From: JBBROS01 sp038229135 | Lineage (GTDB): Bacteria; Pseudomonadota; Alphaproteobacteria; Acetobacterales; Acetobacteraceae | DNA length: 38,819 bases | Reading direction: 5' to 3' | Assembly: GCA_038229135.1 (NCBI GenBank) | Contig: JBBROS010000040.1 | Span: 1-38,819, forward strand | Part shown: one piece after another, positions 30,505 to 38,819 of the stretch | How positions within the stretch are numbered: the first letter of the stretch is position 1 | Layout of the letters: the number at the start of each line of letters is the position of its first letter | Translations under genes and position numbers: made by a program | Notes under the pieces: generated by a model | Databases searched by the model: none | What the model was told of the DNA's origin: nothing | Seen by the model: the letters and a program-made list of their open reading frames with translations, nothing else

Positions 30505-31991
30505 TCAATATGCCAGCCGCCGCCGGTCGAACCCGAGTTCGTGGCTTTCGGCCGCCTGGCGCATGGCGGACATCGCTGCCTGCATCGGGCCCTGACGCTG
30601 CCGCATCGCCTCGAGCTCCTCCGCCATCCCGTCCCGCGCCGCCTCGGCCGCCTGGGCCAGCGCCGGGCCGGCTGCGACGAGCCGCCCTTCCACGAGCACA
30701 TGCCGCAGATTCTGCCCCGTCTCGCCATACACGAGCTGTCGCACGGCGGAGTTGAGCGGCCTCCAACACGGCCCATCGAGGTCGAACAGCGCGAGGTCCG
30801 CCCGGAACCCGGGGGCCACGCGGCCCACCTCGAGACCCAGCGCCCGCGCCCCCCCCACCGTCGCCGCCCGGAACGCGAGCGCGGCGGCCTCCACGCCCCC
30901 AGACTTCGAGCCCCCGGAATTCACGCCCCCGGACTCCCCGCCCCCGGACCTCACGCCCCCGGACCTCACGCCATGAAAAAGCGCCATCGCCTTCATCGCC
31001 TGCAGCATGCTCTGCCCGTCGGACGCGCTGCTGTTGTCGCACCCCAGCGCCAGCCCGGCCCCCGCATCCGCATACGCCCCGATCGGCGCCACCCCGTTCA
31101 GCAGCTTCAGGTTCGCCAGCGGGTTCAGCGCCACATGCGCTCCCGCCGCCCCCAGCGCCCGAACCTCGGCCGCGTCCATCCACACGCCATGCGCCACGAC
31201 CAGGCGCCCATCGAGCAGCCCCAGCCGAGCCAGATGCCGCACCAGCGACCCCCCATCGGCGCCATAGGCCAGCCGCGCCTGCACCGCCTGCATCCGCGTC
31301 TCGTACACATGCGTGAACACGCGCAGCTTGCGCTCCGCCGAGAGCCGCGACGCCCAGGCCAGCATCGCCTCCGAGCAGCGCTGCGGCGCCGAAGGCCCCA
31401 ACCCCCAGCTGACGAGCGGCCCGCCCTGCTCCAGCAGCGCCTCCACGAACCCCTGCATGGCAGCCGGGTCCGCGGCGCCGAGCACGGGAAGGCCGTCGAG
31501 CAGCGCCGGATACGGCACCGTCTCCCGCAGCGCACGGTCTGCGAACTGCACCGCCAGCACCGCCCGGATGCCGGACGCGGCATACGCGTCCAGGATGGCA
31601 TCGGCATGCGCCCGGTCCGGCCCGACCACGCTCACCATGTCCATGACCGTCGTGATGCCGTTGGCCAGGCACTCCGCCGCATGCAGCGCCGTCCGCGTGG
31701 CGATCTCCGCCTCGCTCCGCCGGGCCCAGGCCGCCGGAAACGACGTCAACCCCCACTCGTCGAGCGGCAGCCCCTCGAACAGCCCGCGCAGCAGCGTGTC
31801 GTGCGAGTGCGAGTGCGCGTTCACGAACCCCGGCACCACGAGGCACCCCGCCGCATCCAGCCGCTCGGCATCCACCTCGATGCCGGGCGCTACGGCCACG
31901 ATCCGCCCGTCCTCCACCAGCACGTCCTGCACCGCCGGCCGGTGCAACTCCCCCAACGGGTCCAGCACCCGCCCGCCCTGGACCAGCAGCC

Positions 31992-31995
<4 letters not shown>
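30505..31995 (-). CDS. Amidohydrolase 1 (AtzA/TrzN/SsnA-like deaminase family)
   Basis: A 496-residue metal-dependent aminohydrolase paralogous to amidohydrolase 3 of the same operon. Ligands: H61 and H63 (NAHSHSHDTLLRG), VFTHVYET, VVAHGVWMD and the aspartate in ALGCDNSSASD. It keeps the GALGLEVGRVAPGFRADLALFDL-type C-terminal sandwich closure. GTG 31995 overlaps the 2Fe-2S subunit stop (GTGA). A 15-base repeat array near the C-terminal third encodes VRSGG-type units right after the DNSSASD metal loop, in a surface loop. Its direct coupling to the hydroxylase suggests that it acts before or after ring hydroxylation. Confidence 0.87.
30892..30966. repeat. 15-bp in-frame minisatellite in amidohydrolase 1
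   Basis: Five consecutive 15-base units of consensus CACGCCCCCGGACCT, with variation at a few positions, encode (V/G/S)xSGG repeats. The last two copies differ at one base. Unit length is a multiple of three. Confidence 0.92.
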
Positions 31996-32466
<471 letters not shown>

Positions 32467-32474
<8 letters not shown>

Positions 32475-33240
32475 GCGCCAGCCCCCGCCGCAACAACACG
32501 CGGGCCAGGTGGCGGCGATACTCCGGGGGCGCATCGTCGCTTGCCATCGGCTCCAACCCGTCCAACGCCTCCGCCGAGCGCAACAACCGCGGCGCCGGCT
32601 CCACGCCGCAGAAAGCCGCCCGCATCTCCGCCCCGCGCACCGCAAGCGCCAGCCCCACGATGGCGTAGTCCCCATGCCGTCGCGCCACCTCGAGGAACAC
32701 CTGCCGCCAGCCCGGCATCCCCGGCACCTCCACCCGCACCACGAGCTCGTCCGCCCGCCGCGCCGTCGCATACAGCCCGTGGAAGAAATCCCCGGCCTCG
32801 TGCACCCGCTTCCCCGCGAGCGACCGCGTGACGATCCGCGCCCCCAGGCACACCATGCAGGCCGGCAGCTCGGACGCCGGGTCGGCGAGCGCAAGGCTGC
32901 CGCCCAGCGTCCCGCGGTTCCGGATCGCCGCATGCGCCACGTGCCCCAGCGCCTGCACCAGAAGCGGCGCCCGCGCGGCCACCAGCGGATGGGCCATCAC
33001 GTCCGTGTGGCGCGCCATCGCCCCGATCACCAGCCCGTCACCCTCGGCCCCGATCCCGTCCAGCCCGGCCATGCGGTTGATGTCCACCAGCAGCCCTGGC
33101 GCTGCCATGCGCAGGTTCAGCAGCGGCATCAGGCTCTGCCCGCCTGCCAGCACCGCAGCCGCGTCCCCGTGCTCGGCCAGGAGCTCCAAGGCCACCTCCA
33201 CCGTCGAGGGCCGGGCGTAGTCGAACCGCGGCGCCTTCAA
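32467..33240 (-). CDS. Molybdenum hydroxylase FAD-binding subunit, CoxM-like
   Basis: A 257-residue flavoprotein subunit. FDYARPSTVEVALELLAEHG, then AVLAGGQSLMPLLNLRMA and IRNRGTLGGSLALADPASELP are the two FAD-binding motifs of the CoxM/XdhB family. TTG 33240 is chosen because it overlaps the large-subunit stop (TTGA) and starts directly at the conserved LKAPRFDYARP segment; a much longer open frame upstream is only the large-subunit gene read in another frame. It accepts electrons from the 2Fe-2S subunit and passes them to NAD or another acceptor. Confidence 0.94.
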
Positions 33241-35582
33241 ACCCGCCCCAACGCCCGCAGCACCGCCAGCGGCGTGATGGGCAGCGCCGTCATCACCACC
33301 CCGTCCTCCGCCAGCGCATCGTTCACCGCGTTCAATGCCGCCGCCGGGGCCGCGCACGCCCCGGCCTCGCCCGCCCCCTTCGCGCCCACCACGGAGCCCT
33401 CGTAGGGCGTCTCGACCAGCGCCACAGCGATGTCCGGCATCTCGGCCGACATCGGCACGCGATAATCGGCGAGGGTGCCGCTCACGAACTGCCCGGCCGC
33501 ATCGTACTCGCAGGCCTCCCACAGCGCCTCGCCGAGGCCCATCACCACGCCGCCCCGCACCTGCTCCTCCACCAGCAGCGGATTCAGCGCCCGGCCGCAA
33601 TCGAACACCACCCAGTGCCGCAGCACCCGCACCATCCCGGTGTCCCGGTCCACCTCCACGAGGCAGGCCTGGATGCCGTTGTTGGGCAGGTTCGCATCCT
33701 GCTCGCGCCGATACGCGGCCGTCACGCTCAGCTGCGGCTGCACCCCGTCCGGCAGCTCGTAGCCCCGAAGCGTCACGATGCGCGCGATCTCGTCGAGCCC
33801 CATCCGGTCCTGCCCCGCTTCGTCGAGCACCCGCCCGGCCTCGACCCGCAGCCGCTCCGGCACCGTCTGCAGCAGCGCCGCCGCCGCCCGTAGCACCACG
33901 GCCTTGAGCGCCACCCCCGCGCGCCACGCCGCCTCGCCGCCGATCGCGGCCCCGCGTGAGGCCCAGGCCCCGCCCCCATGCGGCACCGCCTGCGTGTCCC
34001 CGGACGTCACGTGCACCCGGCCGGCATCCACCCCCATCGCGTCCGCCATCACCTGCGCCAGCCCCTGCCGGATCCCTTGCCCCAGCTCGCTGACCGACGC
34101 CCGCACCGTCACCTCGCCCGACATCTCGAGCGTGGCCGCCACGCTGTCCATCGCCGCCACCGGCGCCCCCGACGCCCCGTAGGACCGTGCCCCCGGCGCC
34201 GTGAACTCCACCAGCGCCGCGACGCCGAGCCCCAGGCACCGCCCCGCCGCCCGCCCCGCCGCGACCTCCGCGTCCACCCCTGCCAGCATCGCCTCCAGCC
34301 GCTCGAGGCACGCATGGTGGCTCAGCCCGAACAGCCGCGCGCCGGAGGGGCTCGTCCAAGGCTGGTCCGCACCCGCAAGCAGGTTGCGCCGCCGGAACGC
34401 AAGCGGCGCCTCCCCACGCGCCCGCGCCGCCGCCTCCACCAGCGCCTCCGTGATGGCACACCCGATCGGGTGGCCCACGGCCCGCAGCTGCCCCGTCGGC
34501 ACCTTGTTCTGCAGCGCGCACCGCAGCCGCGCCCGGTAGTGCCCGAACTTGTAGGGCGCCCCCACCGCATGCAGCGCGCTCAGCGCCTCCCGCGTGCTGG
34601 AGCGCGGGTAGATCGAATACGCCCCCAGCCCCTGCAGATCGTCGACGTCGAACCCGAGGATCCGCCCCGCCGCGTCCACCGCCATCCGCCCGCGCACGAT
34701 GTGCTCGCGGGCATGGATGTCCGCCATCAGGCTCTCCATCCGGTCCGCGATGAACCGCACCGGCCGCCCAAGCAGCTTGGACGCGGCGCAGGCCGCCATC
34801 TCGTCCTGATAGACGTGCATCTTCAGCCCGAACCCGCCGCCCACGTCCTCGCAGATCACCCGCACCCGCGCCTGGTCCACGCCCAGCAGCTCGGCCAGGT
34901 GAAGCTGCAGCTGGTGCGGCATCTGGTGGCTGATCCGAAGCTCGAGCGCCCCGACCGAAGGGTCCCACCGCGCCACCAGGCCACGCGGCTCGAGCGTGAC
35001 ACCCGTGACCCGCGCGAAGCCGATCTCCGCCTCGACCACCAGCGCCGCGGCCGCGAACACCGCGTCCAGGTCCGTGCCCAGCTGCGTGCTCCAGCCGAGG
35101 TTGCTGGCCAGCCCCGGATGCACCGAAGCCGCCCCGGGCTCGAGCGCCGAGGCCAGCTCCGTGCAGGCCGGCAGCCCCTCCCACTCCACCGCGATGCGCT
35201 CCACCGCGTCCTCCGCCTCCGCCCGCGTGCTCGCCAGCACGAGGGCCACCGGCTCTCCCTGGTAGGCCGCCCGGCCCGGCGCCAGCGGGTGCTGCTCGGG
35301 GCTGACAAGGCCGGGATACACCAGGTCCGGACAAGTCCAACCGCGGCAGACGCCCACCAGGTCCTCCGCCGTAAGCACCGCATCCACGCCCGGCATGGCG
35401 CGCGCGGCCTCGAGGTCCGTGAAGTGGAACTCGGCATGCGGATACGGGCTGCGCAGGAACGCCGCGTGCGACTCACCGCCGCCTCCACGGGCTGCCGCCT
35501 GGTCGTCCACATAGCGGCCCCGCCCCGCCACCAGCCGCCGCGTCTCGGCCCGCGGCAGGCGCCGCCCGATCCAGGCCGTCAT
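33237..35582 (-). CDS. Molybdenum hydroxylase large (molybdopterin) subunit, CoxL/XdhA-like
   Basis: A 781-residue catalytic subunit. Cofactor contacts visible include the GGGFG motif in EDVGGGFGLKMH, and the catalytic glutamate region GAKGAGEAG near the C-terminus. Around the active-site loop it reads NKVPTGQLRAVGHP, unlike the AYRCSFR of true CO dehydrogenase, so it is a hydroxylase of an organic ring, not CO dehydrogenase. The family (xanthine, nicotine, quinoline, isoquinoline hydroxylases) attacks the carbon next to nitrogen. ATG 35582 overlaps the M20 hydrolase stop (ATGA). No XdhC-type chaperone is present in the window. Substrate unknown. Confidence 0.94.
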   Translation of the reverse strand: MTAWIGRRLPRAETRRLVAGRGRYVDDQAAARGGGGESHAAFLRSPYPHAEFHFTDLEAARAMPGVDAVLTAEDLVGVCRGWTCPDLVYPGLVSPEQHPLAPGRAAYQGEPVALVLASTRAEAEDAVERIAVEWEGLPACTELASALEPGAASVHPGLASNLGWSTQLGTDLDAVFAAAALVVEAEIGFARVTGVTLEPRGLVARWDPSVGALELRISHQMPHQLQLHLAELLGVDQARVRVICEDVGGGFGLKMHVYQDEMAACAASKLLGRPVRFIADRMESLMADIHAREHIVRGRMAVDAAGRILGFDVDDLQGLGAYSIYPRSSTREALSALHAVGAPYKFGHYRARLRCALQNKVPTGQLRAVGHPIGCAITEALVEAAARARGEAPLAFRRRNLLAGADQPWTSPSGARLFGLSHHACLERLEAMLAGVDAEVAAGRAAGRCLGLGVAALVEFTAPGARSYGASGAPVAAMDSVAATLEMSGEVTVRASVSELGQGIRQGLAQVMADAMGVDAGRVHVTSGDTQAVPHGGGAWASRGAAIGGEAAWRAGVALKAVVLRAAAALLQTVPERLRVEAGRVLDEAGQDRMGLDEIARIVTLRGYELPDGVQPQLSVTAAYRREQDANLPNNGIQACLVEVDRDTGMVRVLRHWVVFDCGRALNPLLVEEQVRGGVVMGLGEALWEACEYDAAGQFVSGTLADYRVPMSAEMPDIAVALVETPYEGSVVGAKGAGEAGACAAPAAALNAVNDALAEDGVVMTALPITPLAVLRALGRV

Positions 35583-36811
35583 GCCGCCGCCCGCAGCGCT
35601 GTGTGCATCGCATCGATCCCGTGCATCAGGTCATCCAGCTCCATCGCCTCCTGCGGGTTGTGCGAGCCGTGGCGGTTGCGCACGAACACCATGGCGCCGG
35701 GCACGCCGCGCCGCATGAACTCCGCCGCATCGTGCCCGGCCCCGGAGTTCAGCACGATCCCGGGGAGCGCCGCCTCCAGCCGCGCCACCGCCGCCCGGTC
35801 CAGCGACACCGGCGCCGTCCGCACCAACGGCCCGAGCGCGAACCGCACCCCCCGCCGCGCCCCGATGCCCTGGCAGGCCCGCTCCACCGCTGCCTCCATC
35901 GCAAGCAGCGTCTCGTGCTGGCTGCTCCTGACGTCCAGGCTGAACGCAACCCTGTCCGGGATGCGCGTGGGCGAGGCACTCTCCGCCGCGATGCTCAACA
36001 TGCCGGTCGTCACCACCAGGTCCGCCCCTTCCTGCATGCTCCGGGCCCAGAGCTGGTCCAGCTCCACCAGCAGCTCCGCCACCGCCATCGCCGGGTCCCG
36101 CCGGAGGTGGCGCGGCACGGTGCCGGAGTGCCCGGCCTCCCCCACGCAGGCCGCGCGGGACCAGCGGATGTGCCCGCGCACGGACCCCACGGCGCAGGCG
36201 GCGAGCCCCCGCTCCACCAGCTCCGGCCCCTGCTCGATGTGCAGCTCGTGCAGCGCCGTGGTGGCAAGCACCTCGGGCAACGGCCGCCCTCCGGAGGCCA
36301 ACGCCGGGTCCGCGTCCACATCCGCCATGTGCTCGGCCAGCGTCCGCCCGGTGTCCCGCCGCGACGTGGCGAGCTCGGCGGCCGTGATCGCGCCGAACGC
36401 CGCCCGCGCCCCCAGATGCGGCTGCCCGAACCACGGCGACTCCTCGCCCCGCAGCACCAGCGCCCGCAACGGCCACCCCTCCCGCGCCGCCCGCAGCGCG
36501 CACACCAGGCCCGCCACCACCCCGGCCGCCCCGTCGAAATTGCCCCCGCGCGGCACGCTGTCGATGTGGGAGCCACAGGCCGGCGCAGCACCGTCGAGCC
36601 CGGGTGGCGCCAGCCACGCATTGCCGACGGCATCCCGATGCGCCACGAGCCCCCGTGCCCGCCCGGCCTCCTCCACCAGCTCGAGGCACGCCGTCTCCAC
36701 CGCCGAATAGGCCGGGCGCGTGAACCCCTCCACGTCAGCCGAGATGCGTGCGAACCCGTCCAGCAGCCGCGACGCCAGCGCCGCCTCGCTCTCCTGCGCC
36801 AGCGCGTTCAT
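35579..36811 (-). CDS. M20 amidohydrolase (N-carbamoylase/allantoate amidohydrolase type)
   Basis: A 410-residue zinc amidohydrolase. Metal ligands are recognisable in ACGSHIDSVPRGGNFDGAAG (H82, D93), then GEESPWF (E123, E124), LHIEQGPEL and the C-terminal NSGAGHDAAEF. The family removes carbamoyl or amide groups from the products of cyclic amidohydrolases (beta-ureidopropionase, L-carbamoylase, AllC). ATG 36811 overlaps the PyrD-like stop (ATGA). The downstream cyclic amidohydrolase (at 23.3-24.7 kb) would supply its substrate. Confidence 0.9.
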   Translation of the reverse strand: MNALAQESEAALASRLLDGFARISADVEGFTRPAYSAVETACLELVEEAGRARGLVAHRDAVGNAWLAPPGLDGAAPACGSHIDSVPRGGNFDGAAGVVAGLVCALRAAREGWPLRALVLRGEESPWFGQPHLGARAAFGAITAAELATSRRDTGRTLAEHMADVDADPALASGGRPLPEVLATTALHELHIEQGPELVERGLAACAVGSVRGHIRWSRAACVGEAGHSGTVPRHLRRDPAMAVAELLVELDQLWARSMQEGADLVVTTGMLSIAAESASPTRIPDRVAFSLDVRSSQHETLLAMEAAVERACQGIGARRGVRFALGPLVRTAPVSLDRAAVARLEAALPGIVLNSGAGHDAAEFMRRGVPGAMVFVRNRHGSHNPQEAMELDDLMHGIDAMHTALRAAA

Positions 36812-37734
36812 TCCGCCGCCGCCCGCAGCTCGGCTTGCGGCAGCGCGAGTCCCGTCAGCTGGCCCACCCGGGAAAACCCCCGCCGCACGCAGAAGGCCTC
36901 GAGCCCGGCGATCACGTCCAGCATGCAGGCCGGGTGGATGAACGTGGCCGTCCCCACCTGCACCGCCGCTGCGCCCGCCATCATGAACTCCACCGCGTCC
37001 TCCGCCGTCGCGATCCCGCCGCAGCCGACGATCGGGATCCGCACCGCCTGCGCGCATTGCCAAACGAGCCGCAGCGCCACGGGCTTGAAGCCCGGTCCCG
37101 AATACCCGCCCATGCCGGCCCCCAGCCGCGGCCGCGCCGCCTCGATGTCGATCGCAAGGCCCAGGATGGTGTTGGCCACCACCAGTGCATCCGCCCCGGC
37201 CTCCTCGACCGCCCGCGCCACGGCCGCGATGTCCCCGGTGTTGGGGCTCAGCTTGGCCCAGAGCGGCAGCCGCGTCCGCGCCCGCATGGCCGCGATGGCC
37301 GCCGCCGCCGGGCCGGGGCTTGCGGCGAAGGCGTGCCCGTCCTGCTCGAGGTTCGGGCAGGAGATGTTGGCCTCGATCGCATCCACCCCCGCCGCCTCGA
37401 GCGTCGCACAGGCCTCCGCGAACGCTGCAGCGGTCGGCGCCGACACGCTCACCACCAGCGCGGCACCCCCCGCGGCCCGGCGCCACTCGGGCAGCGCACC
37501 GGCGATGAAGGCCGGTAGGCCCTTGCCCGGGATGCCGATCGAGTTCAGCACGCCCCCGCTCGTCTCGCACAGCCGCGGCAAAGGGTTCCCGCCCCGCGCC
37601 TCCGGCGTGACACTCTTCGTCACCAATGCCCCGAGCCGCGCGAGGGGGAAAACCTGGCCCAGCTCGAGCCCGAACGTGCCCGAGGCCGGCATGACCGGGT
37701 TGGCCAGGCGCAGCCGCCCGACACCGACCCGCAT
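36808..37734 (-). CDS. Dihydroorotate dehydrogenase-like protein (class 1B, PyrD-type)
   Basis: A 308-residue FMN barrel enzyme. TKSVTPEARGGNPLPRL, the substrate-binding NISCPN loop with the catalytic cysteine, KLSPNTGD and GCGGIATAEDAVEFMMAGA with phosphate-binding VGT are all class 1 PyrD features. Class 1B enzymes pair with PyrK, present right upstream with only two bases between stop and ATG. Most alphaproteobacteria make orotate with a membrane-bound class 2 PyrD, so a 1B pair inside a catabolic operon more likely acts on a dihydropyrimidine or another ring. The sequence cannot separate true dihydroorotate from such substrates. Confidence 0.88.
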   Translation of the reverse strand: MRVGVGRLRLANPVMPASGTFGLELGQVFPLARLGALVTKSVTPEARGGNPLPRLCETSGGVLNSIGIPGKGLPAFIAGALPEWRRAAGGAALVVSVSAPTAAAFAEACATLEAAGVDAIEANISCPNLEQDGHAFAASPGPAAAAIAAMRARTRLPLWAKLSPNTGDIAAVARAVEEAGADALVVANTILGLAIDIEAARPRLGAGMGGYSGPGFKPVALRLVWQCAQAVRIPIVGCGGIATAEDAVEFMMAGAAAVQVGTATFIHPACMLDVIAGLEAFCVRRGFSRVGQLTGLALPQAELRAAAE

Positions 37735-37736
37735 GT

Positions 37737-38570
37737 CTACCAACTGAGCGCCGCCTGCAGGTCGAACACCGGCCCCTCGGTGCACACCCGCTCGTCGTGA
37801 ACCCCATCCGCATGCCGGATCGGCCGCACGCAGCAGAAGCACATGCCCAACGCGCAGCCCATCTGCTGCTCGAGCGCGACCTCGCCCGGGATGCCGAACT
37901 CACCGGCCAGGCGCTGCAGCAACAGCATCAGCCGGTTCGAGCCACAGGTGAAAACCGCATCGGGCCGCAATTGTGAGAAGCGCGCCCGAAGCAGCGCCTC
38001 GACCCTTTCGGGCGCCGAGCTGCCATCCTCGTCGAACACCGCATGCACCACGGCGCCGGACCCGCCCACGAACTCCGCCGCCATCAGGTCCCCGGGTGCC
38101 CGCGCCGACAGCACCGCCTCCACCGCGATGTTCCGCAGCGCCGCCGCCGCCGCCAGCGGGGCCAAGGTCGCCAGCCCGACGCCGCGCGCCAGCACCAGGA
38201 TGCGCCGCCATCCGGCCCCGAGCGCGAACCCCCGCCCGAGCGGCCCCACCGCCGACAACGTGCCCCCCGCCCGCATCCGCGCCAGCGCCGCCGTGCCCCG
38301 CCCCGTGACGTTGAACAGGAACCCGAGCCGTCCGCCCTCCGCCCGCCAGATGCTCATCGGGCGCCGCAGGTAAGGTCCGGCCTCGCCGCCCCCGGCCTCC
38401 CTGCACAGCAGATGGAAGAACTGCCCCGGCTGCACCCGCCCCGCGATGCCGGGCGCGTCGACGATCAGCCTATGGTAGCGCCGCCCCACCGCCGCGCTTT
38501 GGAGGATTGGCAGCGCATGCTCCGCCACGGGGAACGTCGTCCGTCCGAGCTCCGCGTGCAATCCGTCCAT
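37737..38570 (-). CDS. PyrK-like electron-transfer subunit (FAD, 2Fe-2S)
   Basis: A 277-residue ferredoxin-reductase-type subunit. PGQFFHLLC and YLRRPMSIWR bind FAD, and the C-terminal cysteines C-x4-C-x2-C (GCALGMCFCC) plus a final cysteine in ERVCTEGPVF hold the [2Fe-2S] cluster, as in PyrK. It links the PyrD-like flavoprotein to NAD or another acceptor. ATG 38570 is used; a longer frame to 38672 adds a low-complexity arginine-rich stretch that covers the likely promoter. It is the first gene of the fifteen-gene operon. The usual glycine motif of the NAD site is less clear here (LVLARGVGLATLAPL), so the true electron acceptor is uncertain. Confidence 0.87.
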   Translation of the reverse strand: MDGLHAELGRTTFPVAEHALPILQSAAVGRRYHRLIVDAPGIAGRVQPGQFFHLLCREAGGGEAGPYLRRPMSIWRAEGGRLGFLFNVTGRGTAALARMRAGGTLSAVGPLGRGFALGAGWRRILVLARGVGLATLAPLAAAAALRNIAVEAVLSARAPGDLMAAEFVGGSGAVVHAVFDEDGSSAPERVEALLRARFSQLRPDAVFTCGSNRLMLLLQRLAGEFGIPGEVALEQQMGCALGMCFCCVRPIRHADGVHDERVCTEGPVFDLQAALSW

Positions 38571-38819
38571 CGGTGGGCATCCATGGTCGCGAAGCCATGC
38601 ACCTTCGGGACCTCGCTCCCCGCGTGTCAAGGGGAGCCGATCGCCTCGGTCTCGGCCTTTCGAATATCGCACCAGAGCCGTCGACGCTCACCGGAAAAGA
38701 AACGGCGACCGTCATCGCGAGCGAAGCGCGGCGATCCACGGGGCCCAATAAAAGGGTTGGGCGGCCCCCGGGTAGGCACCCCAGCGGCGGGCGGCGGCGC
38801 ACCATTGCCAGCAGTTAAA
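38571..38819. promoter_or_regulatory. Upstream region of the catabolic operon
   Basis: The 249 bases before the operon's first ATG must hold its promoter. No gene is seen on either strand. I find no FixJ-like box, and no clear regulator palindrome. A dispersed-repeat-like string (see separate entry) lies at 38711-38738. Confidence 0.4.
38711..38738. repeat. Possible dispersed repeat (GCGAGCGAAGCGCGGCGATCCA type)
   Basis: The string CGAGCGAAGCGCGGCGATCC resembles short dispersed repeats seen in many alphaproteobacterial genomes. Only one copy is in the window, so this rests on memory of similar sequences. Confidence 0.35.

Noticed and set aside
33237..35582. True carbon monoxide dehydrogenase large subunit
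   Set aside because: The AYRCSFR active-site loop is absent, and the operon holds heterocycle-type hydrolases.

Overview
The window (38.8 kb) looks like chromosomal DNA of a high-G+C alphaproteobacterium, probably of the Acetobacteraceae/Rhodospirillales type. This is inferred from strong GC3 bias, many GTG/TTG starts, a cyanide-insensitive-type cytochrome bd oxidase, CbpA/CbpM and a FixJ-type regulatory output. No rRNA, integrase, transposase or CRISPR array was seen. Most genes lie on the minus strand in tightly overlapping operons.

Region 1 (1-6050). The 3' part of a tRNA-Ser(UGA) is followed by a minus-strand operon: solute-binding protein, two CUT1-type permeases (no ATPase), a PhyH-type Fe(II)/2-oxoglutarate dioxygenase and a nucleoside hydrolase. 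A divergent LacI-family repressor has a likely operator in the shared promoter. Hand-counted 60-base samples suggest this block is less G+C-rich than the rest, so it may be an island beside the tRNA gene. The pairing of a dioxygenase with a translationally coupled nucleoside hydrolase is unusual.

Region 2 (6051-9676). An N-terminal remnant of a class III aminotransferase runs into a flavin monooxygenase with an NTF2-like N-terminal domain. A convergent APH-family phosphotransferase and a possible universal-stress-protein remnant follow.

Region 3 (9677-21759) is a respiratory and stress block. It holds cydAB-type oxidase genes with a YidB-like partner; a 1483-residue CheB-CheR-PAS-histidine kinase-REC-REC-LuxR(FixJ-like) protein; a stand-alone receiver; an operon of an unknown protein, a membrane stress protein, CbpA and CbpM; and a tandem UspA protein. 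A recurrent same-strand motif, GTAGT(T/G)TCCGA, very similar to the FixJ box of fixK promoters, lies upstream of cydA, the unknown-protein operon and usp. The giant hybrid kinase may control all three through its own FixJ-like output domain.

Region 4 (21760-38570) is one long minus-strand operon of fifteen genes; eleven of fourteen junctions overlap. In transcription order it encodes a PyrK-like iron-sulfur flavoprotein, a PyrD-like dehydrogenase, an M20 amidohydrolase, the large, FAD and 2Fe-2S subunits of a molybdenum hydroxylase, an amidohydrolase, an NMT1/SsuA-like binding protein, a second amidohydrolase carrying a 27-bp minisatellite, an SsuB-like ATPase, two permeases, an SDR, an allantoinase/dihydropyrimidinase-like cyclic amidohydrolase and a third amidohydrolase. 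Together these look like uptake, hydroxylation, deamination, redox and hydrolytic ring opening of an N-heterocycle (purine, pyrimidine or related). The gene content parallels the E. coli xdh-yge-hyuA-ssnA-ygfK region but the arrangement differs. The substrate is not determined by the sequence.
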